From: Styela clava | Lineage: Eukaryota; Chordata; Ascidiacea; Stolidobranchia; Styelidae | DNA: 64,000 bases | Assembly (NCBI RefSeq): GCF_964204865.1 | Contig: NC_135254.1 | Location: 4,717,001 to 4,781,000, forward strand | Reading direction: 5' to 3' | Shown here: in pieces, positions 33,001 through 44,130 of the stretch | How the letters are laid out: each line of letters starts with the position of its first letter | Position numbering within the stretch: position 1 is the first letter of the stretch | Notes under the pieces: model-generated | What the model saw: only the letters and a program-made list of their open reading frames with translations | What the model was told of the DNA's origin: nothing | Database searches by the model: none | Translations under genes and position numbers: made by a program

Positions 33001-33867
33001 ATTAGTTACATCCATATTGGTACACATACTTCTGGAGCGCCCAGCAGTTTGTGTGATACTGCCAGACTGGTTGCAAGAGACAATGCCGCAGAGATCCTAC
33101 TGTCTGGCCGTAACAGCTATCAGTAGACATAGCCAACCCAGGCCAATAAATTTCTCATTAGATTTTCAGTTTTCTCTGAAGCCTATACTGTTAGCGTATA
33201 TTGCAGACCAATAAGATAGAAATCTAGTAACAATCTAGGCTGACCAAGCAAACTATTCAACTTTACTGATTTTCCCAGCTAGCCATAACACTAGGCATTT
33301 CAAAGACATCAGTAATATTGTAACATGTCAAGAGATTTTTCTGACGCAACACCAAATGCGATTTTTTGTTCATCCTGAAGCAATGATGCTGTCTGCCACA
33401 CGTGGCCCAAGGAACTGAGTTTAGACCACTCTGCAACACAATGAAATTGATCTACAATCAGATTAATCATTAATTGGAAAAAAACATTATTACAATAAAA
33501 AGTTGTCCTGGATAAGGAACTTTGAGACAATATGAAGCGAGAATATGTTAATTAGACTACTCAAAATGTTGTGCCACAACTAGCCCCAATTGTTTAAATC
33601 TCGCGTATGTGACATGCTTAATTGAACCATTATTTTCACAATACATATATGTTTGTATGTACAGTATTGGCTTTGATTGGATAAATTGTTATAAAGATAA
33701 TAACACATTAGTTTATATTAAACTTGTTCGAGAACGTATAGAATACACTTGAGCACATAGACAAATCAATTTTGACGTGTAAGAATATACAAAGACCCAT
33801 ATTTCCATGAAATTATTTTGCTGGAACTCTTGATTTGTATATTGTCAAAGGCTTTATAATAGGTAAT

Positions 33868-34096
33868 CCCGCAGTATGGGAACCAAGTTGGCGTACACCA
33901 GAATGTAATGTGTGTACCAAGTTAGGGTTAGGCCATAATTTTATTCCATTTTCCTCATTTTAGTATTACAAGTTCGGGGACTAGCCAAGTGACTCCCGTA
34001 GTAATTGTACCTAAAATTATGGCCTAACCCTAACCTGGTACACATAATACGTTTTTATGTCCGCCATCTTGGTTCACATACTTCGGGAGTAGCTTA
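33868..34096. repeat. Fold-back repeat A, gene B flank
   Basis: Arms CCCGCAGTATGGGAACCAAG and TTGGTTCACATACTTCGGGA, centre TATTACAAGTTCGGGGACTA. It corresponds to the copy at 8560-8792, with matching flanks on both sides (GGTAATCCCG on the left, TTATATT and ACAGAACTTAGCTTGG on the right). Confidence 0.65.
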
Positions 34097-34409
34097 TATT
34101 ATACAGAACTTAGCTTGGTTGCACAATTATAAAAATAATACATATAAATGCTATAGGACAGTTCCCAAACTATGGGTCGCGACCCACTGGTGGGTCGCAA
34201 AAGGAATCTTAGTGGGTCGTAAAAAGATGTAGAAAGCTTTGATTAATTATACTGGTTATTAGGATCGGTGGCGACTCGAATACAAAAAAACTAAAGAAAT
34301 TAAATTGAATTCAAATCCAAATCTGTGAAAGTTTCCTTTTTACGATCTTTTCACAGAAACAAAAATTTGCTACACAAAGAATGAACATGTGGCTTTTTTT
34401 ACGCATAGA

Positions 34410-34852
34410 CAGGGGTCGGAAACCTACCGGCCCGCGGAACAATATAATCCGGCCCGCGACGCTTCACTCAATTATAGTAACAAAACAGCTGTTTTGATGA
34501 CTATATTTTTCACGTAACAGAATTTATTTTGAGACAAGTGTAGACTAAATTATATTCTAACCTAACAAGTATATAACTCACAATTACGCATTTAATTAAT
34601 TTAATTATAATTAGACAACTTGCATCAAAACGCAGAAAAGTTGATGCTGAGTGCAAATGGTTTAATGGCGCAGAAAATATTCAACTGGTCAGTCTTCGCG
34701 CGCTGCTTAAAATTCAACTTCTGACCTGTGTGAAAAAAATGTGATTTATCGCTTATCCGTTCGTTTTTTAACTGTCCAAAAATATGTGCGGGCCGCCAAT
34801 GACTTGCAACCTTTATTTTGGCCCGCAAGTGACAAAAGATTGCCGACCCCTG
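34410..34852 (+). mobile_element. hAT MITE with transposase N-terminal remnant
   Basis: Termini CAGGGGTCGGAAACCTACCG and GATTGCCGACCCCTG are inverted, each next to GGCCCGC. The flanks share GCATAG but are not a clean 8-bp duplication. At about 34624-34665 the plus strand encodes ASKRRKVDAECKWFN, which resembles the start of GTF2IRD2/ZBED-type hAT transposases, after which the frame decays. This suggests origin by internal deletion of such an element. Confidence 0.55.
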
Positions 34853-35164
34853 CAGCATAGCAGTTTCGTACACTGTACAGCACTTCTTACCGTGTTTCCC
34901 CAAAATTTAGATAGGATTCAGATTTATTTGCCATTGAAGAACAACACTATGTTTTTATTTTCGGAAGAGGTCTTTTGTGTTCATTTATCAAAAATAAAAT
35001 TACATTGTAGAAAATCACGAGATGGGTCGACGTAAGCTATGGTAAGAAATAGTGGGTCCAAACTCTAAATATTTTAAGGTCTTTCGTGCAATATAGAAGT
35101 TCCATCATTGGAGCATAGGAAGCTACAAAATTTTATCAAAAAATGCCTCAATAAAAATTTAATT

Positions 35165-35350
35165 TTAGAAACCACTGGTATCTAACCACCTATTAATATG
35201 TAGGGAGCTACTATTTATTTTAATAAACAAAAAAAATTTTGGTTCGACATTGCCAACTCAATCTAATACAACCTGGGTGAGGAATGGAATCTAAACCTGA
35301 GATGTGTAATCTGGATGCCAGCACAGTTAAGCTTTAGCCACCTAGGCCAT
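35165..35350 (-). repeat. tRNA-derived SINE, family 1 (reverse), gene B flank
   Basis: On the minus strand: ATGGCCTAGGTGGCTAAAGC (A-box region), TTACACATCTCAGGTTTAGA (B-box region) and CCTCACCCAGGTTG, with TTAGATACCAGTGG at the end. It occupies the same place as the copy at 9540-9900 relative to gene A. Confidence 0.6.
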
Positions 35351-36174
35351 GATATGCTCATACAGAAATGGTACAAATATTTGCAATTTCCATCTTATGA
35401 ATTAATTGATCACGAAAATCTTTTGCACAATGGCTACAATGTCAATATTGTTTCAACCTTATTCAGTAGACCGAAAGAAGCCTGAAAGGTGAAAGAAAAT
35501 TTTTAATGGAGTGAAAAATAGTTATTATTACAAGATTCAGACAAGGTATGTTTTTGTCATATTTATTATATCTATCCAAGCTCCACAATTCCCAAACTAC
35601 AAAACTAATTTCTTGTCACTGGTAAAATTCCAGTATCTCTGAAAAATATTATTCATTTACATATCAGTGGTTGAACAGTGCCTTTACTGGAGGCAAAACT
35701 TTTTATGTCTATAATATTTAAATCACCATACCCATACACACATTTTGTATCCACTGCAATAGTGAAATGGCGAAGATATTCCTTGAAATCGAAAGAACTG
35801 GGTGGGGGTAAAAGTGGGAAATGGACTCATATTACCAAAAGACTGCGAAACACATAGAGCGTCTCATTTAAGATAGCACTTTCGAATTTGCTCTTGTATT
35901 AGCATTTTTGAAATCTTTTGAAACCATGTGACTGTGATATTATCTAGAATGGTATAGTACTTTATTTTTACAGTATAGTACTCATCAAGGCTGGGATTTT
36001 CAAATCAAATAGAAAATTTTTATCTACCCCCGATACCAATGCAAATTCATTACTCGATTCAGTTTCGAGTGATGATTATTCAACTTGTTATTTCGGGAAT
36101 TTAAGACTATTATATGAATGCATGATGGTTAGTGGACACAGCAATATTTTGCCCAGAGTGTCAAATGAAGAAAA

Positions 36175-39100
36175 TTATCTCACCCCTACATCACACTTAA
36201 ATCCTTTTGCCTCCAATGCCTCTTTCAGTTTCATTGTATGGTTTGGATCTGGATATCCATTGCTGAAAAAAAGAGAATTTATGAATTCAGTTTGAACATG
36301 TTCATAGAAAAATAATGGAAATTTGGTGAATTTCTTGTTTAACAATGATAGATCATGACTTTTATTTTAGTACAGAACTTGTACCTAGTGATTTGAAGTC
36401 ATGAAAATTTCGTCTGAGCAATTAAGAAAAAGTCATGATGGCTACAAACTCTTGGTTGACAAGCATTTAAGCACCCCGGAAGTAATCATATCAAAATGAC
36501 GCACAACCTGAAAACCCCTAACTCGGTAACCTATGTCAGGTTGTGCGCCATTTTGGTGAGAATACTTCGGCAGCACCAACATTTAATTTTATCATAAGCG
36601 ACCGTTTTAGTTTCTGTTAAGAAGTTTTACAAAAGTCTGAAATTGCAACTTCTTAGCAGGAATATATGTGACTCTGGCTTCCAAATAAATGTCAAAGTTC
36701 AACTTGTCCAAAGACTTGATCAGAATGATTTATAAGAATACCATTAGTACTGGTAACCACAACCACAGTGCAGATGTCCGAAATACAACATTTCAGAATC
36801 ATATTTTTAATATTCTAATCTATTTAATAAATACAAGTTGTGGTCACAATGGTTGAGTGGTTATGTCTGGAATTTTAGATCAGATTCTGGTAGTTGAAAA
36901 ACATTAAATCACTCTGAATTGAATAAATCATTTTCATATAAAAATGAGCTTAGTTTTCTTTTGAGCAAGGTTGGTAAAATCCAAATAAACAAATCTGAAT
37001 AATTTTTAGGAAAACTATTTTAACCAATATGTCTTTATGCTTTGAAAATTAAAAAAAAAAATCCCAAGGTCATTATGAGCAATAACTTAAATACTAGGGG
37101 TTGTGAATCCCATTTTTTATTATTTCACATAAATGACGATTTAGATACCAGAATAAGAATTTTGAATTGTTTTGTAGTACAATACATAACAAGAATTTGA
37201 ATTTGTTTTATTCCTTCCTATTTCTTAACATTTTAGGAAGTAAATACCCATCAAACATAAAACACACAAATTACTCACTTTTCTGGTCCTCCAGTTTTAT
37301 TAGTCTTATGAGGAAACTCATCGTTCCAAACAATTTTTCCTCTTCCGTCACCAACTTCCTGAATCTTGAAAATCAATCCTGCATAGAATGCTTGAATGAG
37401 TAAGTTGTGACATATCCATCCATCATCAGTGGGCAAATATTCAGTGAATTCTTGAGCTTCATATGAAACCCCCTGGAGAAAACAATGTAACTAATCATAT
37501 CTGAGGATTTGTTAAAATTAATATAAATATGACAATATCGAGAAGATTTACCAAATGTCAAAGAAATTTTTCTGAAATAATTGGTATTTCCATTTTTAAT
37601 ATATTATACTTGTATATATATTATATATTACCTTGACATCTCAATAACTTAATTATATATTAAAATCATGACTTATTAGGAAGCCCACTAAATATTTGAC
37701 TATGTCATGATTTTACTGCACCATTGAATCTAAATCTAGAGTAAACATAAAAGAACTAAATAAATATCGATTTACAGGTAATGTTACTCAGGTTTAAACA
37801 AACAAGAATGATCTATATATGGCTATGTTATGATTTTACTTCATAAATGGCTTCTTTATTTAAACTTTTTCTCAATAAGAAACTTTTCAAAGCATTGATT
37901 TCCATTAAAACTGAATTCTTTAAAACTGAATTCAAATCATAAGAGCATTATACAAAATACTGCCTGATTCTGCATATTTCTATGAAAAGCAATAACTCAT
38001 GTGAATGAATGCAAACATTTAGCAATACTTTTCTGAGTGCTCTCAAGCTTTTGGGCTGTGCAAAGGCCTAACAAGTTTAAGCGTTAGACTGAACTAAGCT
38101 GACATGACATATTGAACATCTTGGTTCAATTCCCCACGCCCACCACTTCACCCAGGGTGAAATAAATTAGATAGGAAAAGCAACGCCAAAAAATCATGGT
38201 CCTTTGAGATAACAGTATCTCCTTAAATATCATATCAGTGGCTGCTTGTATATGAATTTGATCAGAGCAAAAGGCATGATTGGCATCACATAAAAAAGCA
38301 ACATGACAGTACTATTACTAGGGATGTCTTTACCATTCAATCAAAATAGCCGTCTTTGGAAATTCATGGCATGAAATTAAAAAATAAGGACAGAAAGCAG
38401 TCTATTTTTCATCAGAGCTCTTGTTCATATCATGTTCTATTTAGAAAATTTTGACGTAAACATTTCACATTTTGGCGTAATGATTTCGCTTCCAATTGTG
38501 CAATTTGAAAAACCCATAATTACAATAATTGTACCAAAGAATTGTAGGATAATAAAAGATTAGGTTGTGGACGCCCCTAAGTTACAAGATATTTTGATTT
38601 TTTATTTATAGAACTGGTATTTGATTCAGGAAAGATTATTGAATCAATTGATATTCTAATATGCTAATGTGCAATGAGGATTGATATTATGAACAAGAAC
38701 CTTCTTGAATAAGACTGTTGAATCCAGATAATCTATAATTTATTTCTCAACCAACAATTAAATTTGTTTCATAACTCACCTTCAGACTTCCAGCAGGAAA
38801 TGAGTATGTGATGACAATAGCCCCCCGTCTTTCATATCCTGGCAGTAATTCTTGCAAGGAATCCCATGACAGCTTCCCATCAGGTGGTTTTTGATTGATA
38901 ATTCTTAGACCAGAAGTAGTTTGACTTGGAAAGTGAGATTCAGCACCTGGAATAATAAAACCAAAACTTGTAGCAAAATCAAAGTCTCATTTTTTTAAAG
39001 CAAAAATGCTTGTGATTAAGAGGTTCGGAAATATTTGAAAGGTACTATAATATCTCTAAATTATATGTATTTGTAGAATGAAAATAAACTGAAAGTTAAT

Positions 39101-41054
39101 TGAGTTATTAAGTGGGTATTTGAGTTTTGGGCTATGCCATGACCCAGCGGTTGAAGCGCTTGACTTACTGTATGCATTACAAATTACACATCTCAGGTTT
39201 GAACCCTATGCCCCCCCCCCCCCCTCTCACAGTGTATAATAGATAGGCAGGCATTGGTTCCCTGGAATAAAGCACTTCCTCACATATTAATAAATATCAG
39301 TGGCTTCAAGTATATGGCCTTTTATGTAAAATAAGATCTTAAAAAAATTTTACTGTAAAAAAATTTCTGATAACTTGAGTTTATGGAAAAACAATACTGA
39401 CATGGGCAACTTCAAATATGATGAGTCATGAAATGATCCAGTAACTGAGACCTGGGTCAGAGACATCAGTTTGACAAAGTATTATGAAATTTACCCCATC
39501 TTATAGATTTTATAATTTATTCATAATTGAAATTTAGTTCAATGTTTCAATGTTTGCACCTTCTAATAGACATGAACACGAAATGCTTTTCAATATTATC
39601 AAATATTTTGATTAATGAGCTGATGCAGCAGAAATCCGAGGTCAATTATTAGCCCTAAAATGAGAGTTTCAATGAGAGATATTCCAGATTCACATTATAA
39701 GACCGATATTTCATAAAAACTGACAGGGAAAGTACATTATCTTTGTTTTTCAGTATTTAAAGTATAATAAACCTTTGCCATAACCCGATGCACCTCCAAT
39801 GGCAGAAGATGCTTCCTCTTCATCCTCTGAAGAGCTTGAATCTGGTAAAGCCAAGGAATTATCTGCATTTGTTTTTTCTTCACTTTTTGAAGTTGCTCTA
39901 TTTATGAATTCATCCACTACCAAATCATAGCACTTGTCTGACTTTCTTACTAAAGGTTCGAGTCGAACTGTCTCTTTTAGAAACTTGAGAGATAAAATTT
40001 TCACTTTGATGAAACTAAACAAGTCTTGGAGGATTTTTCCTCTGTTTTTGACATCGTATTTGATCCATTTCATCATCGCCTCATATTTGACAGCCTCAGA
40101 AGAATACTTTGTGCTTGAAGATTTGAAGAGTCTTAGTATGTCATCCTTGCTGATATCACAAAACTCATTTTTCTTGCTAATTTGTTCAAAATGTGTCTCC
40201 AAGAATCGAGTAATGAAATCTTCAACTGTTGTTTGTTCATGAACTTGATTGATTTCAGAAAGATTCTTCAAGATAAAGCAGTTGTCAATATCAAGGTTTG
40301 TCTCAAGTTTTTTGGCATCAGAAAATAATGCAGTGATTACCGATTTCTTGGCTGTTTTATTGTTTTTAACAATGGGTGCTTTGAGGACAGTTTCCAGAAG
40401 AAATTTGAAGGGAAATTGTTCGATGCATACAAGTTCAGAAATATCTACGTTATTTTTTCCATTTGCCCATGCCACCACGGCTTTCCATGATGTTTGGTAA
40501 GTCTCATTTTTCATGTAACGCAAGATATCTGATTTAGTGACGAATGGAAACAACTCTAAAGAAATAACAGATTCAAAATTATCAATCACAACCTGTTCGG
40601 CTTGTTCTTTTATATCATGGCGATCATACATTTGAGCCAAGTTGATCACAGAGAGACAATTTATTGGAGATATGTTAATTTCCAAGAATTGAAAACAAAG
40701 ATTCGTTAATTCCTCCATTTGTAAAAGATTGGAAGCATGCAGGATATGCTGAATGTTTTCTATTTTCAAATCTGCCTTTCCTTTATACATGAACTCTACA
40801 CATTGTGCGATCCCATCCTGATCGACATCCTTCATATTAACGTGACCATCATGAACTTCCTTCAAGTTGCTTAAAAACATGGCTTCAAAGTATTCTGAAG
40901 AGGCTGCCAAGACAGTACGATGCAATCGGAATGATTTGTCACCAACGTTGATCTTAAAATCACAGAGAAACCCTTTCTCTTTGAACCTGTCATATGATGT
41001 CATGAGACGATCCGACTGTTTCGCTCTAGCCTGGTTCATTACTTGTGAATTCAT
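36175..41054 (-). CDS. BTB-BACK-BACK-Deltex C-terminal protein, copy B
   Basis: Predicted exons: 41054-39773, 38946-38780, 37472-37279 and 36262-36175, giving about 576 residues. The BTB (FLCDFKINVGDKSFRLHR onward) and both BACK blocks are intact and very similar to copy A. DTC motifs are present: KPPDGKLSW, LLPGYERR, YLPTDDG, AFYAGLIF, IVWNDEFPHKT and NGYPDPNH. One codon of the YLPDTDDG motif is lost. Exons 2-4 have canonical GT-AG borders. The first donor is unusual, AAAG|GTTTAT, because the segment holding the copy A donor is deleted; if it is not used, the protein ends at 39750 as a 434-residue BTB-BACK-BACK form. There is no coiled-coil exon in the 39.8-38.9 kb intron. Start ATG at 41054; TTTTCAG acceptor 49 nt upstream. 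Role inferred as in copy A. Confidence 0.75.
36471..36577. mobile_element. 107-bp hairpin element in last intron of gene B
   Basis: Ends GCACCCCGGAAGTA and TACTTCGGCAGCACC; the inner arms GACGCACAACCTGA and TCAGGTTGTGCGCC are inverted. It is flanked by AGCATTTAA (36462-36470) and AACATTTAA (36578-36586), a 9-bp duplication with one mismatch. The homologous intron of gene A near 11440 has the empty site (GACAAACATTTAACTT). Confidence 0.75.
38045..38275 (+). repeat. tRNA-derived SINE, family 1, gene B intron
   Basis: Head GCAAAGGCCTAACAAG, B-box-like GGTTCAATTCCCC, then CCACCACTTCACCCAGGGTG and the tail TATCAGTGGCTGCTTGTATA. Orthologous insertion in gene C at 61150-61355; interrupted in gene A near 13040. 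Confidence 0.65.
39136..39320 (+). repeat. tRNA-derived SINE, family 1, gene B intron 1
   Basis: GCCATGACCCAGCGGTTGAA head, GGTTTGAACCC B-box at about 39198, a run of about 14 C after it, and the ATATCAGTGGCTTCAAGTAT tail. Same position as the SINEs split at 17788/21072 in gene A and at 63486 in gene C. Confidence 0.7.
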
Positions 41055-41103
41055 CTTCGTACTTTGACAAATCCTTTATACAATTTAAGCGCTAATGTAG
41101 GAT

Positions 41104-43108
41104 CTGAAAAGAAAATTATTGTTTTTTTTTTATTACTGCTATAACTATCACATTGTACTGCTCTAAACAATACTCTTCACATAACTGTCTTCGCATGGGA
41201 TTCAAATCTACGATCCCACGCAGAGCAATCAGAGGTGCGGTGGCGAGGGTATACCTAACGGTTAGCACAATGCGCCACACCGACGAGCCATGAAACCTGA
41301 TGTTACAAATGAATTACAGATTATGCGCACTTACAATAAATAAAAGACACTGATCTCTTAGCAAAGTTATGAGCAACCAATGAAATGCCAAGTGCTGTAG
41401 AGATGATAAAGCTATATAGTGATTTACCACTTTGCCTAATGTTGTATAGACAAAACAAATTTTCAGCTTAGTGCAGTTATAGCCCAAACCCCTAACGTTG
41501 ATCCTGGGGCAATTATTGCCTATACATGATACAATGTTTAAAAAACCTTTATAAAAAACAAGATTGAAATTACAGATGTCAAACAACTGACAATTTCAAC
41601 CTGATTTGTGACTTTGCAGTGACTCAACTTGACTTGGAACAAGAAGTTTGAATTTTTTTTAATAAAACTTAGATTACATAAACCAGAAATTTGTTGTTAA
41701 AGCACAAACTTGTTACACAAAATTTATTTGTGATAATTATGATTTATAATTTCTTCAAAAACATTTGCATACTGTGTAGCTTCTGCCACTTATTTCAAAT
41801 AAAATTTCTTTACATTAAATGAGAATATTTTCAATTTTCAAATTGATTTCAAATATATCCTAATGAAATATACAGGGCATCTCAAAAGTAAGTATACACT
41901 TTCAATTTTACTTTGCTTTTCAAGTACTCATTGATCATTGTACAGCATTCATTTCTCCAGAAAACATAGTATGTACAAGTAGTAAAATTCAAGTATTGTT
42001 TGCATTTTTCATCAAACCACAGAATGACAAGAAGATGAATCCAAGAAATGAGGTGCAAAATTGCTGTTTGGCAGAAAGCATATAAATCAGTGAGGCAAAC
42101 TCAGCGCCTCATTAACAAGGAATTTGGAATTATTTCGGCTCTCCTTGGTCTTCCTGAACTTTGTGCATCAACTACAGATCCAGTTTCCATAAATTGCACC
42201 TCATTTTTTAAATTAATCTTCTTGCCAATATGTGGGTTGTTGAAAAATGCAAGCAATCATTAAGTTTTACTACTTATCCATATCATGTTTTCTGAAGAAA
42301 ACTCTGTATAATCAGAATTTTTTGATTATTTGTGACTCAACTAGCATGACAAAAGTTCGGCAGAAGCAAGCTGGATATGGGTCTCCCCAAATGAGATTGC
42401 AAAAACATGTGCAATTGCATATTAAACATATAGACCCCTGGCTTCTAAACTGTGATGGATTGAAGAGCCCCAAGGGGGTAATTTAGCAATTATTATGGGG
42501 TAATCAAGATGTTGGGGTAATCAAGATGTTGCCATACAAATTATAGGCTGTTGAGCTAGCGCAAGTATAGCATCATATAGTCGGTAAATGCAAAATCTGT
42601 TAGTATTTTTGCTATTTTCAGTCAAAGAATTAGTGAAATCGATAGGACTACTGTATTTTTATGAAACGGGTAATCGAACGTTTGGGAATTTGATTTAAAA
42701 TATTCAAATTTTTGGGAATCACTGATATAGACCTTTACTACAAATTTAAGTTTTTTAACTTGAAAATGTCATAAATTTTTCCTAAATTGTGAACAGTTTA
42801 ACAACAGGCTTGTATTTTATAATAAGTTACTTTCTTTACTTTGTCCCTGATATCACATCTCTGGCTGCCGTAATTAGAAATGCAAACAAACCACTCTTTG
42901 TATGAGGCCACTTAATATAAATTCTTACTTGTTATCTCCTCATGACACGCATCACTGTTTGTTTTGTATTTCGTAATTGACTTTACTTTTAACAAAATGT
43001 AGTTTTTGTAAGATGCAAAGTTAGGTTTTGAAATAAATGAATTCAGATCTAAACTTCAATTTTTGAGAAAATATCCAAAACTTATATTTATGAATCTCAT
43101 CAAATTCA
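41104..43108. other. Gene B upstream region; SINE head and transposon relics
   Basis: A reverse family 2 SINE head lies at 41163-41290 (GGGATTCAAATCTACG, CTAACGGTTAGCAC). A Tc1/mariner-like left terminus ACAGGGCATCTCAAAAGTAA lies at 41873. A plus-strand frame at about 42048-42130 encodes CKIAVWQKAYKSVRQTQRLI, resembling the helix-turn-helix start of mariner-type transposases; the frame decays after about 30 residues. The promoter of gene B must be near 41100 but has no motif I can defend. Confidence 0.4.
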
Positions 43109-43457
43109 TTTTGATATATCGTGATTAGTAAAAACTAGTTGATTAATAACTAATGATTACCATAATTAGTTCTAGTAATGTAACAAGACTAAAACACAAA
43201 ACAATATATATATGTCACATATTATGATAACCAGAATATACTTTTAGTCAATGATTCTTGTGAATTCACTGCCTAACCGCTGTTTTATTTTGATTTATTA
43301 TGATTAGTAATAATTTGATGATTAATATTAATCCTAAATAATTTTAGTAATGTCACAAAATTAAGTAAAAAGCAATGTATATATGTCACATAAAATGATA
43401 ACTAGAGCATATTTTTTGTAAATTATTCTTGTGAATTCACTGCCTAATCGCTGTTTT
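43109..43457. repeat. Tandem duplication, ~170-bp unit x2
   Basis: GTGATTAGTA / TATGATTAGTAA, ATATATATGTCACATA and TCTTGTGAATTCACTGCCTAA recur about 170 bp apart. Units are noticeably diverged, so the duplication is old. No coding content. Confidence 0.6.
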
Positions 43458-43837
43458 CATGATAATATTGATTTGGAAAGCTTCAAGCTAATCGATATTT
43501 GCTGAAGTGTAATTCTTTGCTATACTTTGTTATGTTCTCAGTAGACCTGGTACTTTGATGGTCACCAATATTGTCAATAAGAGTATGTCTGGCCTTGCTT
43601 TGAACAAATTTTCTTATAAAAATATGACAAATTGAAAAAAAAGATAGACCTTCCATTCCAAATTATAAGTTGATTGCTCCATATTCATGCTTTTTACCCC
43701 AACATCATCTAAATGAATATTTGCAGCTATATAATGCACAAAAAAGCATGACAAGTCACAGAGCAATAAAAGACTTTAAAAACCTTCACTCAAATCCTAT
43801 ATCATGACTATAAAGTCAGCAGACAGATTCATGGGCT

Positions 43838-44130
43838 CAGCAGTGTGGCGTGTCGTGCTGAGCGTTAGGAATACACTCGCCACCACACCTCTAATTACCG
43901 TGCATTGGTTTGCAGAATACTTATGTGCAAAAATATTGCTGGATTCCTCTCTGCAGTAGGGTGGTTCACGTAACGGCTGGTCTATTACGTCTTTACCAAC
44001 CATCAAGTCAATGCATCTGAAATAAACAACTGACTAACTACAAATACTCGACATGGACTGATAACTGGACAAGAGGTATAATTAGGCTGTCTTATCAAAT
44101 TCCCTCCTCTCTAAGAAAAATTTGTAAATC
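43838..44130 (+). repeat. tRNA-derived SINE, family 2
   Basis: GTGTGGCGTGTCGTGCTGAG head, AGCGTTAGGAATACACTCGC, TGCTGGATTCCTCTCTGCAG, CGTAACGGCTGG, ACATGGACTGATAACTGGAC and a decayed tail. Plus-strand orientation; moderately diverged. Confidence 0.6.
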
